Shown: piece by piece, positions 23,455-36,042 of the stretch
How the letters are laid out: every line of letters begins with the position of its first letter
Position numbering within the stretch: position 1 is the first letter of the stretch
Assembly (NCBI RefSeq): GCF_003086295.3
Contig: NC_092051.1
Coordinates: 72,355,772-72,419,771, forward strand
DNA: 64,000 nt
Direction: 5' to 3'
Source of the DNA: Arachis hypogaea
Lineage: Eukaryota; Streptophyta; Magnoliopsida; Fabales; Fabaceae
The notes under the pieces: model-generated
Told to the model about the DNA's origin: nothing
The model's database searches: none
The model's input: only the letters and a program-made list of their open reading frames with translations
Made by a program: the position numbers and the translations under genes

Positions 23455-24740
23455 TGCTTGCCATGTATTGGTCTTGGGCTTGTCGAAGGCGCTTGTTGGT
23501 GAGCATGAGTGCGAGCGCTGGGGGCGAGCGTAACACTCCCAGGAGAGCACTATGCTTGCTCAAGAGCGCTGGAAGTGAGCGCTGGACATTCCTCAAGTGA
23601 CCCTTGTCGAAGGCGCTCTTGAGCGAGCGTTGGCACTAGCGTGAGGGGCAAGCGTGGCCTTGTGAAGAATGGCGCTCTTGTGCGAGCGTTGACACGAGCA
23701 TGACAAGGTTGGCAAGGTGGTGGCAAGGTTATGGAGAGCGTGGGTTGAAGATTGATGGTGTCAAGGTTGGTGTGTGGGGTGCCTTGATGGTGTCAAGGTG
23801 AGTGTATGGTGTGGCTTGAAGGTGTCAAGTGGGATCAAGAATGGCAAGGCTTGACAAGGTTGTTGAGTGTTGTGTCGCTCTTGGGCAAGCTTGAGAGCAG
23901 GTACCCATGGAGAGTGTGGAATGAGGGTTGGTGGGTGCTTGCTTTGTTGCTTCATGCTGAGTGTTTTTGGGGATTTAAAGATGCCGATTATTTGTACCCC
24001 AATTTCACGCTCACTATAAACTATTATACATCATTGGAAAGATTTGAAGGTCAGCTTTCCAACGCAACTGAAAGCACATCATTTGGATCCCTACAACGCA
24101 AGTTATACTCTTTGGAAGATGGCAAGGTCATGCTATCAATATCACTGGCGCTCTTGGAGGGAGCTTGCTCGAGAGCGCCAGTGAGAGCACCAAGGCTACT
24201 TTAGGTCCCATTTCAACACCAGATTTTGAGGCTCTAATTAAATGTCCACCCCATACTATTACATATGGTTGGAAAGCTCTGAATGTCATCTTTCTAACAC
24301 AACTAGAAGCACCTCATTTGGACACCTACAACCCAAGTTTTGCTCCTTGGAAGACAGTAAGGTCATGCTGTCTAGATGCTGGCACTGACCAGTGAGTGTG
24401 GACAAGAGCGCAAGTAAGAGCGCCAGTAAGAGCGCTAGGCTTGCTTTCAGGGTCCATTTTAATGCCAGATTTGGAACCTCAAATCGAATGTCCACCCCCA
24501 TACTATTATATATCGTTGGAAATCTTTGGATGTCTACTTTTCAATGCAACTGGAGGCGCATCAAGCAGAGCTTTACAACTCAAGTTATACTCCATTGAGG
24601 AAGGCAGGGTCATGCTGATTTGGTGCTGGCGCTCTTGTCACTGGAGCTTGGTGGAGAGCGTGGGTGAGAGCGCTGCTTGCTCCAGGAGAGCGTTGTGCTT
24701 TCACAAGGGCGCCAACCAAGAGCGCTACTTCTTCATGGGA
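23455..24740. repeat. GAGCGC-word cluster and triplicated U3 module in the LTR of D
   Basis: Words such as GAGCGCTGG, GAGCGCC and GCGAGCG recur every 15-50 bp. Embedded are three diverged copies (about 24010-24130, 24235-24370, 24485-24610) of the conserved U3 box that other families carry once, each with an AACGCAACT or AATGCAACT core and an ACTATTATAT segment. Confidence 0.75.
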
Positions 24741-24862
24741 GAGCGTGGCCTTAGGTTCCAAAGCGTATCCAAGTTTCAAAATGAATCCAAAAGTCCCTCT
24801 TTTTGTAATTTGAGCTTGTTTTATACTTTTTGCTTCTTTTTCTACCGTTTTCTACAAAATTA

Positions 24863-25291
24863 GGCTTGGTTTGGTAAAGCTTTTTGGGGAGGTGCTTGTG
24901 CTTTTAAAAAGTACAAGCACCTCATTTTGCGTTTGGTAAATTAAAAAACTCAAGTGCTTGTGCTTGCAGCTTTTAAAAGTTATGGGTGCTTTTGAAAGCA
25001 CCTAACAAGAAGCTTTTCAAAGTTGTCTTGTGCCTTTTAAAATTTAAAAGTCTAATATAACCTCATATGTTAACTAATTTTCAAATTTAATGCTTGTATT
25101 TATGTCTATTATAGTATTTTTAAATTTTAAAAGCTATTTTACCAAACACAATTGTTGTTACTTGTGTTTATTAAAAGCTATTTTTAATTTAATTTACCAA
25201 ACATAAATGCTACAACTTTTATAAAGCTATCTTTTAAAAGTTAGTTTTTATAAGCTACTTTTGAAAAGTAAAAGCTTTACCAAACTAAGCC
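24863..25291. mobile_element. Tourist-like MITE, target duplication TTA
   Basis: A 429-bp non-coding element with terminal inverted repeats GGCTTGGTTTGGTAAAGCTT and AAGCTTTACCAAACTAAGCC (one mismatch), flanked by TTA at 24860-24862 and 25292-25294. The TTA duplication and GGCTTGTTTGG-like ends fit the PIF/Harbinger (Tourist) group. Internal inverted repeats (AGGTGCTTGTGCTTTT and AAGTACAAGCACCT) give it strong folding potential. It has no transposase. Confidence 0.88.
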
Positions 25292-25419
25292 TTAATCAAA
25301 TCAAAGTGCTGAAAGCAATATATGAATTAAGCACCAAAAAATGCTCAACATTTGGACATTATGAACTAATTTTTTATGTGAAAAAGCATAGAAAAACACA
25401 ACATAATGCGCAGTCATCA

Positions 25420-26224
25420 CGCGGTAAACATCTTGTATAGTTTCTAAATATAACCATCGTGGCGATAATCCATTAAGAGCAAATCTTTTAAAATACGGAA
25501 GATGGAATGAGTAGTATACCACAACAAGAAGAGATCTGAAGCTTTAATTTTGTTGAGCGTGTTGTATGTGGTTCAATCGACGCGTTAAGACGCACTGATT
25601 ACTTAGATGACCGATATAGCAAGTTTTTGAACTTCGAGAGGAGAAAGCAACCTTTGTGTCAAGATTCATCACATCTGAACCTAATGATACATTAACCAAG
25701 GACTTAGGACATGGGTGGATGCAACCTTATGGTGCCATGACGACACCCCGGGAGAAAAACTTTTAGCAGTAATTGAAGGATATAATACCATTAGGTAATT
25801 GTGAATCGAATGACAAAAAATCCATCCACCTTTCACCTATCGGAGGAAAAATGACCAGGCTATACATTAAGGTGGCGTGGTACGTTAGTCACTCTGGTAT
25901 CAACCCAACCCCAAAAGATTTGATAACCTAGGTTCTAAATTGAAAATCAAAACAATAGAGAAAAGGTTAGTAAATTTCAAACTAACATTCTAACTACGTG
26001 ATCCCAACCAAATGATTTTATTGGAAGTGAAGACCTAGATAGTAAGAAAAGGGAAGTTTCACTTTCTTGGAAATTATCTCGACAATATTAGGAGCAGTGA
26101 GTAGTTGAGATCAACTGATTAAGACCGAAAAGCATTAAATTCGTAATAAGACCACTACCCACACCTCTTTTTAGGTAACTGAATCTGAATTTTGAGGACA
26201 AAATTCTTAATTAGGTGGGTAGGA
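25420..26224 (+). other. 3' internal end of a Tekay-like element T
   Basis: No reading frame can be recognised. The end (GAATTTTGAGGACAAAATTC followed by TTAATTAGGTGGGTAGGA) is the typical 3' terminus of Tekay/Del-type Ty3/Gypsy elements just before the LTR, where GGTGGGTAGGA serves as polypurine tract. The left part was displaced by element D. Confidence 0.6.
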
Positions 26225-27753
26225 TGTAAACCCCGAAGAATTAGTAAATAATAAATCAATAAATTAATTTTAATAAAAGAAATTAGAAATGTTAATTTTA
26301 TAATAAAATAGGATAGAGCTAATTAAAATGAGAATTTTGACACCAATTTCAAAAAATTTGGCCCAAGATTGGGCCGAACGGGCCGAACCAGTTGAACCGG
26401 GCCTATATTGGGCCCATGGCCCAACCCAAAAAAACACATCCGCACTTAAGCAAGATCTTTTCTTCCTCCTCATTCATCAGGAATGAGCTGAAGTAATTCA
26501 TGGAAAGGGGAAACAAAGCAAAACCCTTGTCCTCCATTCAAGTTGCCGTAACTTTTTGCTCCGAGCTCCGATCGCCGCACCATTTGTGGCCACGCATCTA
26601 GCCTGTCGAACTCTATAAACTTATCGAAACAATTTCATTGGTAAGCTTCTCTTTTGACCCAGTTTCTCTACCCCTTGATTTTCGAAAATCATGGCTACAT
26701 GTGTTGAGATTTTTTATCCTTTTGTGTTATAGGACCCGATTAGCTAGAGAAAAACGGTCACTCTTACTGGTGTGACACTTTGGTAAGGTGGGAATTCAAC
26801 AACCATATCTAACCATTGATCTTATATGTGGGTATTGAATTTTGTGTATGGGAGTGTGAAACATGTATTATGTTAAAGTATATATATGATATGGAGCTAT
26901 CGGAAGATTGATTAGAACTTGGTGGGTGCTAGTGTTAGATTTTGGTGATAAGAGTTTGCGCTTTGCTTAAGTGGGTGCCTTGGATAATACGTGGAAATTG
27001 GCCAAGGTATGGTTTAGGTTTCTCATATTTAACATATAATATTCTGTGAAAACTTAGGCTAGGTGACCATCGGATAGGTTAGAATGCATGAAAATGTTAA
27101 ATGTTTAGCACCCTTAATGATGTCTATGATGTGAATTGACTGTGTGCTGAATAATTATTGTTTGTAAAGGTAAAATTATGTTAAATGGTGAGTTGGTGGA
27201 ATCGGTAGGAAGAAATGAAGATATATATAAAGAGTAAGTGGATGTATGCTTGTGTTGTTGATGAAAAATGATGAGATTGGGTTGAACTTGTACAATAATG
27301 AAGTATGATTGAAGGTGGTGTGATATGACCAAATTAGTGTGGTGTTGGTGTGTTTTGGTGTAATGTTGAGATGAATGTGGAATAGGAGTTTGGTTTTTTT
27401 GTAAAAAGTTGAGGTTCGATGGTTTTGAGAAAAATTAATTTTTGGCTGAACTTCGGCGAGTCTTTACTTAGCTTCTGGACTCCCAAATCATTTCAAACTT
27501 GTTTTGTATGAAAATTGGGTCCGTGAAGTTTACACTGTTCAAAGAATGGAGGATAAATGATTTAAACAAAAAAGTTATGCGTGTTGGAAGTTTGAAGTTA
27601 AAAACTGAAATTCTGCAGCTTTTGAAACTTAGTGAATTTTTTGGAAAAACGCATGTCCACACGTACGCAGACAAACGCTACTGCCTAGTTTGCATGCATA
27701 CACGTAAAGAGGGATGCGTATGCGAAATGGGCCAAATGCACTCCCACGCGTAT
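26225..27753 (+). mobile_element. 3' LTR of Tekay-like element T, truncated by C
   Basis: The LTR starts TGTAAACCCCGAAGAATTAG, contains the paired GGGCCGAACGGGCCGAACC words and the CGCACCATTTGTGGCC stretch typical of such LTRs, and reaches the CACGTACGCAGACAAACGC words at 27650-27753 before the LTR of C starts. Its 3' end is missing. No gene is present. Confidence 0.65.
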
Positions 27754-29197
27754 TGATAAACCCCTATTTTATGATTCATCTTGTGCTCAATTGAGTGTTT
27801 TTATCAATTCTTCACCCACTTATTCATATGAATTGCATGGTTTTACTATTCCTTCCTTATTTTATGATATATGTGAAAACATGTTTCCTATGCTTTAAAA
27901 ATATTAATTTTAAGTATCCCTTATTACCATTCGATGCCGTGATTTGTGTGTTAAGTATTTTCAGGCTTCATAAGGCAGGAATGGCCTAGAGGACAGAAAG
28001 GAAACAAACAAAAATGGAAGGAAAGCACAAAAATGGAGTTTTGAAGAAAAAGGCAGTAACGCGCACGCGTGAACGATGCGGACACGTGCCTAGCGCGAAA
28101 TGGCAGTGACGTGTACGCGTGAACGACGCGAACACGCACCTTGAGCAGAACACAACTGACGCGTACGCGTGACCCACGCGCAAGCGTGACGGACGCCACG
28201 TGCAGAAATTGCAGAAAACACAGCCAGCGATTTCTATGCCCTTTTTCGGTCCAAATCCAAGCCGAGAAACACAGAATAGAAGCCAGAAAATGGGGGAATA
28301 AAAAACAACAATTCATACAACATTCAGAATTGACAATTTTAGGTTTTAGATGTAGTTTTTAGAGAGATAGTTTCTCTCCTCTCTCTTAGGATTTAGGATT
28401 AGGATTAGGATTTAGGATTTCTATTATGATTAGGCTACTTCTCTCCATTCCAGGTTCAATGTTCCTTTAATTTATTTTTTATTTTTATTTGTTCTATTAC
28501 TTTAATTGTTATTTATCTTTTCAATTTGGCTTATGAATCTTTTCATGTTAGATTTGAATATTCTATTTAATATAATTTGAGGTTTTTCAGATTTATGATT
28601 GTTTTATTCTATTTATGATGCTTTCAATTTAATTTAGATTTTTCTCCTTTTGGTTTTGGTTAAGTAATTGGTACCACTTGAGTTATCAGACTCAGCAGTT
28701 GATTGAAAATTGGAATTCTCACTGATTGACTTGGATCGCTCTCAAGCTAGTCTTTCCACAGGAGTTGACTAGGACTTGAGGATCAAATTGATTGGTCCAC
28801 TTGACTTTCCTTTATTTAGTAAGGGTTAACTAAGTGGGAGCGATAAACAATTCTCATCACACCTGATAAGAATAACTGGGATAGGATTTCCAGTTCTCAT
28901 ACTTTGCCAAGAGTTTTTCTAATTATTAATTTATTTTTCTTGCCATTTAAATTACTTGTTCCTTTTTTCAAAAAAACCCAAAATTCTACCTTTTCCATAA
29001 CCAATAATAAATCATACTTCCCTGCAATTCCTTGAGAGACGACCCGAGGTTTAAATACTTTGGTTATAAATTTTATTGGGTTTTGTTATTTGTGACAACC
29101 AATTTTTGTACGAAAGGATTCTCTGTTGGTTTAGAAACTATACTTACAACGCGATTTCTTTTATTAAATTCTTTACTAGCAAGAATCCATTCCGTCA
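27754..29197 (+). mobile_element. 5' LTR of element C
   Basis: The 1444-bp LTR (TGATAAACCCCTATTTTATG...CATTCCGTCA) belongs to the ACGCGT family and matches the LTR of R (51944-53422) best, with GAACGATGCGGACACG-type words at 28055-28200. A TTAGGATTTAGGATTAGG tract lies at 28386-28420. The left flank is CGTAT; the right end of the insertion is not preserved. Confidence 0.88.
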
Positions 29198-29201
29198 AAA
29201 A

Positions 29202-29219
29202 TGGTGCCGTTGCCGGGGA
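29202..29219 (+). promoter_or_regulatory. Primer-binding site of element C
   Basis: TGGTGCCGTTGCCGGGGA, tRNA-Asp type with one change, lies 4 bases after the LTR. Confidence 0.88.
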
Positions 29220-29316
29220 ATTGCAACTGTGTGCCTTATTATTGGTTATTATAAATATTTTATTTTGCTTGTTTATTTGCTTTTATTTTTTCTGTTTTTA
29301 ATTTTTATTAGCTACT

Positions 29317-30368
29317 ATGGGCTCTCACCCCCGTCGCTTTGAGTTTGGTTCTAATGTTGTTGTAAGGAATGGAAGCTATAACAGGAACATGCATCATGGT
29401 CAAAACAATCAAAGATGGAAGAAGCCATGAGGATCTGATCAACCCTTTCGGTAACAACCCCTTCCAAGATACCATGGACAACGACCATTCTACAATGCAT
29501 GCCAAGACAATAGTTATGGTGGAACTCTCCGTGACAACCAACACCCACCAATATACTATGGTCAAGAGCCATTCCGAGGTGTGTACCAAGATGATAGATA
29601 TGGTGGACCCCCTTGTAGTTACCAACAAGCCCCATCATATGCCAATAGACCACCTCCTCAACATAGCTTCGAACCACCATACTCACAAGCCACTTACAAC
29701 CATTCACCTCCATATGACCCTAACCCTTACCCACCCCAATTCCAATCCAATTACTCCCAAGAACCACCACTTCCATATGCACATGTCCATATCCATCAAC
29801 CCAAGAATCACAGGAGTGTCTCAAGGAAACAGTGAATAAATTTCATGCAACCCTTCACCAATTGGATCAAGCGATCAATCGATTAGCTTCCCGATGTTCG
29901 GACACTTAAGGAACCCCCATGGCTTCATGTGGACAATCTAATGAAGAACGTAGCATGAAGGAGATACTAGAAACTCCAGTGGACAGTACGGAGCAAGACT
30001 TTGTACTGGAACAAGTAGAGGAAGCCGTAATTATCGAAGAAGATGAATTGGTTGAAGACTTAGGAGATGCTGAACCTCCATGGGAACTAAGAATTGTGGA
30101 AAATTCCGCCAAGCAGTTTTCAAGTGATGCTAAGGAGGATAGTGCACAACCCCCGAAGCATGTATCTTATGAAGAACTGGATAGAACAAATCAAGAAGCA
30201 AGTTTTCTTGGTAATGATAATCATGAATCAAGCTCTCCAAGTAATGAACTTGCATCCGTAAGTGAATTCTTTGAGATTGAAGAATCTTCCCCAAGTGAAT
30301 ACGAAGATGATGCAAAGGTAGACTTTTCTCAACCTCCAATTTATGACTTGAGTGATGAGGAAGATTGA
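29317..30368 (+). pseudogene. Acidic passenger ORF of element C
   Basis: Starts at ATG 29317 (MGSHPRRFEFGSNVVV). The first part is Tyr/Pro/Gln-rich with YQQAPSYANRPPPQ and similar repeats and has stops at 29428 and about 29452. A frame change near 29835 leads to the acidic part, open from 29919 to 30366, with the shared motif VEDLGDAEPPWE and an end at DLSDEED. The stop is TGA, the first three bases of the LTR that follows. The homologues in N and B go on for over 200 more codons, so the 3' half has been deleted. I recognise no catalytic motif; the low-complexity N-terminus and acidic C-terminus suggest an RNA- or protein-binding role, which is only a guess. Confidence 0.72.
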
Positions 30369-30922
30369 TAAACCACTATTTCATGGTTTATCTTATGCTC
30401 AATTGAGTGGTTTTTATCAACTCTTTACCCACTTATTCATACTATTTGCATGGTTTTACATTTGCCTTCCTAATTATGTGCTTTGATTGAAAACATGCTT
30501 CTTTGGCCTTAAGTTTCGTATGTTTAAATCCTCTCTTATTACCATTAGATGCCTTGATATGTGTGTTAAGTGATTTCAGAGATTACAAGGCAGGAATGGC
30601 TCAGAGGATGGAAATGAAGCATGCAAAAGTGGAAGGAATACAGGAAACTGAAGGAACTGCTAAAGCTGTCCAGCCTGACCTTTTGGCACTCAAATGACTA
30701 TAACTTGAGCTACAAAGGTCTATATGATGCGGTTCTAGTTGCGTTAGAAAGCTAACGTCCGAGGCTTCACAACGATATATAATTTGCCATAGCTGCCCCG
30801 AAGCCAGGCAATGCGAACGAGTGGATCACGCGGACGCGTGACCTGGCAAAACCCCAATCCACGCTAAAGCGTGGACGATGCTTCCGCGTCACTTTCCCGT
30901 GACCTGAACGTACCAGAATGCG
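30366..30922 (+). mobile_element. Truncated LTR following element C
   Basis: It begins TGATAAACCACTATTTCATG directly after the ORF of C and aligns with the solo LTR at 5126-6682 (U3 box at 30735-30795, GAACGTACCAGAATGCG) until about 30922, where unrelated sequence follows; about 1 kb is missing. It is clearly diverged from the 5' LTR of C, so it may be a separate or recombinant LTR rather than a true partner. Confidence 0.75.
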
Positions 30923-31566
30923 TACGCGTGCCTTTGATTGTGCGAATTGCACGAAGGCATCAACGAGTACGCATAACTCTCTATTTGATATGCATGAGAG
31001 CCAAAAATGCATACGACGCGTGCGCGTCAGGGACGCGCATGCGTGGATGGCCATTTTGGGAAAACTATGCGCACGCGTCAGGGACGCGTATGCGTGATGG
31101 ACCTTGTGCTCCCAGCACAGTTCCAGCCCCACACCATCATAACTCTCTGGCCATACACCCATTTACGCCGATTTACAGGGTCACGCGTACCCGTGAGGGA
31201 CGCGTACGTGTGAACTGGTAAAATCGCAAGCGACGCACACGCGTGAGGGACGCGTACACATGGGCTTGCTTGTGCGTAAGGCACGCCACCAGAACCACTC
31301 CTGCCCAACTCGCTGTTCAATTCTAATTTTTCTCGCACGCACATGTGACGCGTACGCGCCAGCGATGCTTGCGCGTCGAGTGCTTCTTTTTTTTTAATGC
31401 AGAATGCAAAATACATAATGCAGATGAATATGCAGAAATTATGGATGAATACTAATAAAAATAAAATAAAATAAGACTGAGAATAAAACGGAACAATCAT
31501 ACCATGGTGGGTTGTCTCCTACCTAGCACTTTGCTTTTACGTCCTTAAGTTGGACGGTCCATAAGC
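30923..31566 (-). repeat. Spacer of element P with ACGCGT palindromic words
   Basis: Minus-strand continuation of P after its pol stop: a degenerate post-pol hairpin at about 31505-31523, an A-run, then many GACGCGTACGCGTG-type words to about 30930. The layout equals that of B (36060 to 35545), including the A-run before the first word. The overlapping frames of 100-140 codons are by-products of the repeats. Confidence 0.7.
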
Positions 31567-31605
31567 TCAGTCTGCTTCTGTTGGTGGATCTTCGAAGAGG
31601 AAGAC
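31567..31605 (-). pseudogene. pol: C-terminal tail of the pol of element P
   Basis: This short piece continues the pol frame of 49466-51943 across the B insertion and ends at TGA 31567-31569. The 5 bases AAGAC at 31601-31605 are the target duplication repeated at 49461-49465. Confidence 0.85.
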
Positions 31606-33155
31606 TGATGATTGGACTTTTGATAGTTTAGAATTCACAAATGAATTCTCGTTGCAAGTATAGTTTCTAAACCAAACAATAGTCCTTTCATACAAAAATT
31701 TGTTTGTCACAAGTAACAAACCCCTAAATTTATAAACCAAAGTATTGAACCTCGGGTCGTTCTCCCTAGGAATTACAATGAAGTGTCTTGTTATTCGTTA
31801 TGAGATGTATTTTGGGGTTTTGGGGATAATAGGCAAGAAATATAAATGGCAAGGAAAATAAACTAACAACTAGAAAAGCCTTGGAAAGGGTTGGTGGTTA
31901 AGGATATCTATCCTAATCACTAACCACAACATGAGAATTGGCAAGGATTAATCCCACTAAGTTAACCCCTAACTAATAGTAGAGGAAAGTCAAGTGAGCT
32001 ATATCAATCCAAGTCCATAAGTCCTAGTTCTCCACCAAATCAATTAGTGAGATCTAGAGTTAATGGCCCCCAATCGTCAATTACTTGGACATTAGTAACT
32101 CAAGAGTTCCTAAGTTACCTTCCCAAGCCAAGAGCACTAAAATCTACTCTAAAATCCAACCAAACATTTTATCAAACACTTGGAAGGCATAAAAGGAAAG
32201 CATAGTAAAAAGTGCAAGGAAAGTAAATCTACACTACTCAATTGCAAGAAATTAAACAACAACAAATCAAATGAACAATAAAGGAACATGAAAATATAAA
32301 TTGCATTGAAATGAAAATAGAAGAAACAAAAGTTCATGAACATAAAAGTTGAGAATCACAAGAATGAAATACAAAATTAGAGAGAGGAGAAGAAGAGGAA
32401 CTAGAAATTGTAAAGGAAAAGTAAATCAAAGCATGAATTAAATATAGATCTAACAAATTCTAATCTAGATCTAACCTACTCCTAATCCTAGAGAGAAGTG
32501 AAAGCTTCTCTCTCTAGAAACTAACTAGAGCATGTTAAAACTCATAAAAACTAAACTAATGACTAGGTGTCTCATCCCTTTTCAATCTTTGGGTTAAATA
32601 GCATCATAAATGAGTTGTATTGGGCCCACAAGGCTTTAGAATTCGCTTGCCACATTTTGCTTTAAGTGGATCATAGGCAGCAACGATGCGTGCGCGTACA
32701 GTTCGCGTACGTATTACCATATGTGTAGCAACTATGGCAAATCTTATATCATTTCGAAGCCTCGGATGTTAGCTTTCCAACGCAACCAAAACCGCATCAT
32801 TTGGACCTCTGTAGTTCAAGTTATGGTCGATTAAGTGCGAAGAGGTCGGCTTGACAGCTTTTGCGATTCCTTCATTTCTTCATGAGTTCTCCATTTTTAC
32901 ATGCTTTTCCTTCATTCCCTTTATCCAATCTTTGCCTCCTAAATCTGAAATCACTTAAAAAATATATCAAGGCATCTAATGGAATCAAGTTGAATTAGAT
33001 TTAGCTATTTTAAGACCTAAAAAAATGTTTTCACCCTTAAGCACAATTAAAGGAGAAGTTATAAAACTATGCTATTTCATTGGATAAATGTGGGTAAAAG
33101 GTTATAAAATCCTCTAAATTCAATACAAGATAAACCCTACAAATGGGGTTTATCA
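31606..33155 (-). mobile_element. 3' LTR of B
   Basis: 1550 bp on the minus strand, TGATAAACCCCATTTGTAGG to CATCA. It has the U3 box at 32730-32795, reduced palindromic words at 32690-32735 and a TATA-like CTATTTAACC at about 32595. By eye it differs from the 5' LTR at roughly 3-4 percent of sites, clearly more than the LTR pair of the nested element A. Confidence 0.93.
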
Positions 33156-33192
33156 ACCGCCCCACACTTAAACCAAGCATGTCCTCATGCTT
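33156..33192 (-). promoter_or_regulatory. Polypurine region and RGGA hairpin of B
   Basis: On the minus strand TTTAAGTGTGGGGCGGT directly precedes the LTR. Upstream is the hairpin AAGCATG-AGGA-CATGCTT (33175-33192), 7-bp stem. Confidence 0.75.
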
Positions 33193-36042
33193 AAACCAAG
33201 AGAAAGCAAAGGGGTATCAACATTTATTCAATGAAATCTAACTAAATGCACCCTACCTATATGCAACTATCTACATGAATACAATTGCTTGGTCAAAATA
33301 AATCAATTCCCAAGAAGCATATATGCACAAGGGCTAAAGACTAGCAAGTCCAATCCACAATTGAATTGAGTTGTTAAATATTTTTACAAACTTGCATGAA
33401 AAGAGATGATCATAGGTGAAAACATGTAATTGAGCATCAAACCCTCACCGGATGTGTTTGCACTTTATTCGCTCAAGTGTTTAGGGTTGATTCACTCAAT
33501 TCTCCCCTAATCATGCTTTCCAAGATTTCTTTTTCTTCTAACAATCAACATATATTTCATGCATGCATACACATATCATGAGGTCTTTTTTTTAGGTTGT
33601 AATGGAGCTAGGGTCAAGGTAGGATGCATATATGGTTAAGTGAGCTTGAAATTTGAATCTTTGATAAGCTTAAACTTCCCACCTAACCTATGACATCCTA
33701 TACAATTAAGTTCTAATCTAACTACCCATTTTTCACTTCTTCACATGCTCATGCATTCTCTTTTCATTTCACAACACTTATGCATTGATCCTTATTGAGC
33801 TTTGCTTTGGAGGCATTTTGTCCCCTTTTTATTTTTTTATTTTTTTATTTGTTTCTTTTTTTTCTATTTTTTTCTTTTCCATATTATTTTTTTCTTTTTC
33901 TTTTCTTTTTCTTTTGTTTTTTTTTTCTCATTTTTCTTTTCTTTCAAGCTATATACAAGATCATCAATGCATAAGGTCTATACATTTAATCAATACATGA
34001 GCATGTACTCAATTCTTAATATTTACAACAAAAATGCAAAACTACCCTTTTATTCAACCAATGTCCCAAGATTTCCCACACTCGAGCCTAAGCTAATCAA
34101 AGATCCAAATAAGGACTTTTATTGTTTTCCTCTTTAAGGCTTTTAATGTGCTAAATTAAAGAACAAGTGGGTTAATCGTAGACTCAAAGTTGGCTAACAA
34201 TGGAAGATAAAAGGTAAGGCTATTTGGGTAAGTGAGCTAATGAAACAATGGCCTCAATCATATAAATGCATGAATACACAAAATAATGGACATAAAGAAT
34301 CAAACAAATCAAAGATTACAATCATAGAAAGAGAATAATGCACACAAGAAGGAAAAATAAGTGGTTATAAGATGTAACCACGCAATTAGGCTCAAATCTC
34401 ACTTGCTTGTGTTCTTAGCTCAAAACATGTCCCACAATATATATATAATTCAAGCAAGTTCTATGAAAAGTTTTCACTCAAATCAATTGATGCCCTATAT
34501 ATAGAAATCTTGAAAATTTTCATTATTTTGACTAAGCTTATTGTGTATATATATGTAAAAATAAGAAAATGCAAATAAAAATCCTAAAAGACCTAAAATG
34601 AAATGCAAAAGTGTTGGAATTAGAAATTTCTCACCCAAAATCGCCGATTGGTTGGACGACCTCCCTACACTTAAAAGTTTGCTACGTGTTCTTAGTCTTG
34701 CTTCCATTTTTACTTGTGTCGCATCAATCATGAAAAATAGAAAATAACACCGTAAGGTGAGAAAATACAAAAGCAAGGAAGAATACATTGTTGGAATGAG
34801 GTAATTTACTAGAAATGAGTGAGTGGATTAGTGTGACATTAATGACAAATGAGTGTGTGAACTCTAAATTAGGCACCTTTTAGAACACACACTAGCACAA
34901 AAAGGCGATGTCACAAAAGAAGCATGCACTTCACTTATCCTAGTGTGCTTGAGATGCTTTAAGTAAACTTGTAAAGTAAAACAAGCATTAAAGAAGCATG
35001 AGAGCATTCAACCTATAAACATATGGATGCATATGATCATGAAGCACAATGCATTAAAGTAAATGCACAACATCCAATATCAAGAGATTGCCTAATCAAA
35101 GAATAGGGTTCAAATCACATGGTGGCCAAATCATGCAATTCAAGAAGAGTTACAAGCTCGTAGGCAATTCTCATCACTTGGTATTCTTAAAAGGTAGGCA
35201 TGAAAAAACTCAAAACCAAGTAGCAAAATATAACCTCAACAATAGAATCCAACAAAGATTATAAACATAATGATGTTAAGATAACATCCCTTTTTAATAC
35301 TCAGCAGCAATTAATGGTAAACAAGAATAACAATCCAACACTTACAATGAAAAAGAGAAAATGAAATAAGAACTAACTAAAACTAACTAATCAACTAACT
35401 AACTAACTAATTAGTTAACTAAAACAAATGGTTATCAATGGTGTTCGGGAGTGTTGGATGAGGGGTAGAAGAAGGGAAGAAGAAAGGAGAAGGAAAGAAA
35501 TGGAAAGAGGAGAAGAAAAGAAATGTGTTGAAGGAAGGACATCCACGCGTACGTGCGCATGGCGCGCGCACGGATGGTGGTGCAATGGACGCGATGCATA
35601 CGCGTACATGGCGTGTCCGCATCGATGGCTTATTTCGAGAGTGGCGCATACGCATCATGTGCGCGTATGCGCGAGTTGGTTTGTGCAAAAGGCACAATGC
35701 GAGCGCAGCATTTGCACAACTCTCGGGTTTTTGGCTTGGGGGTGGAATTTCTCAATCCACGCGTACGTGTACATGGTGCGTGCGCGCGGATTGGCAAAAA
35801 TGCTTGATGCACGCATACGCGCGTAGTGCGCGTATGCGCGGATGGTGCTTTTTTTTTTCAAAATTTTTTTCTATGTTTTTGCACTATTCCAAGCATTCCA
35901 AACCTCCAAACAGCTACCAAAACACCCTAAAACCTTATTTAACATACTAACTACCAATTAAACTCAACAAACTAAACAAAACATGAAATCAAACCTATTC
36001 TACCAATATTTACAAAAGAGAAAAATGAAAAGAGTTTACCAT
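33193..36042 (-). other. Non-coding 3' half of element B
   Basis: About 2.9 kb without a supported gene. The part 33200-34700 matches 53461-55080 of R, so B lost its env-position gene but kept the flanks. A degenerate second copy of the polypurine motif lies near 34655. A T-rich tract (33822-33945), an AACT microsatellite (about 35383-35420) and an ACGCGT word cluster (35545-35860) are included. Confidence 0.65.

Larger units (their letters stand above)
22233..25419 (-). mobile_element. 5' LTR of element D (contains a MITE)
   Basis: On the minus strand it probably starts TGATGACTGCGCATTATG (at 25419) and ends TCATCATCA next to the primer site. Without the MITE it is about 2.75 kb. A TATA box (CTATATAAAGG) lies at 23271-23282. 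The left boundary is firm; the right boundary is judged from the TGATGA start and has no partner LTR to confirm it. The small frames inside (for example 23806-24204) have no family support. Confidence 0.65.

Noticed and set aside
23806..24863. ORFs in the LTR of D (132 and 155 codons)
   Set aside because: They cross U3 repeats and a TATA-proximal region of an LTR and show no domain.
27754..30922. C as an ordinary complete element with two matching LTRs
   Set aside because: The LTRs at 27754 and 30366 belong to different subfamilies and no right-hand target duplication exists; kept only as a 5' LTR plus internal region next to a second LTR.
33822..33945. T-rich tract as a second polypurine tract of B (purine-rich on the minus strand)
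   Set aside because: It is simple T/C low complexity, absent from the homologous place in R, and a better primer region exists at 33156.
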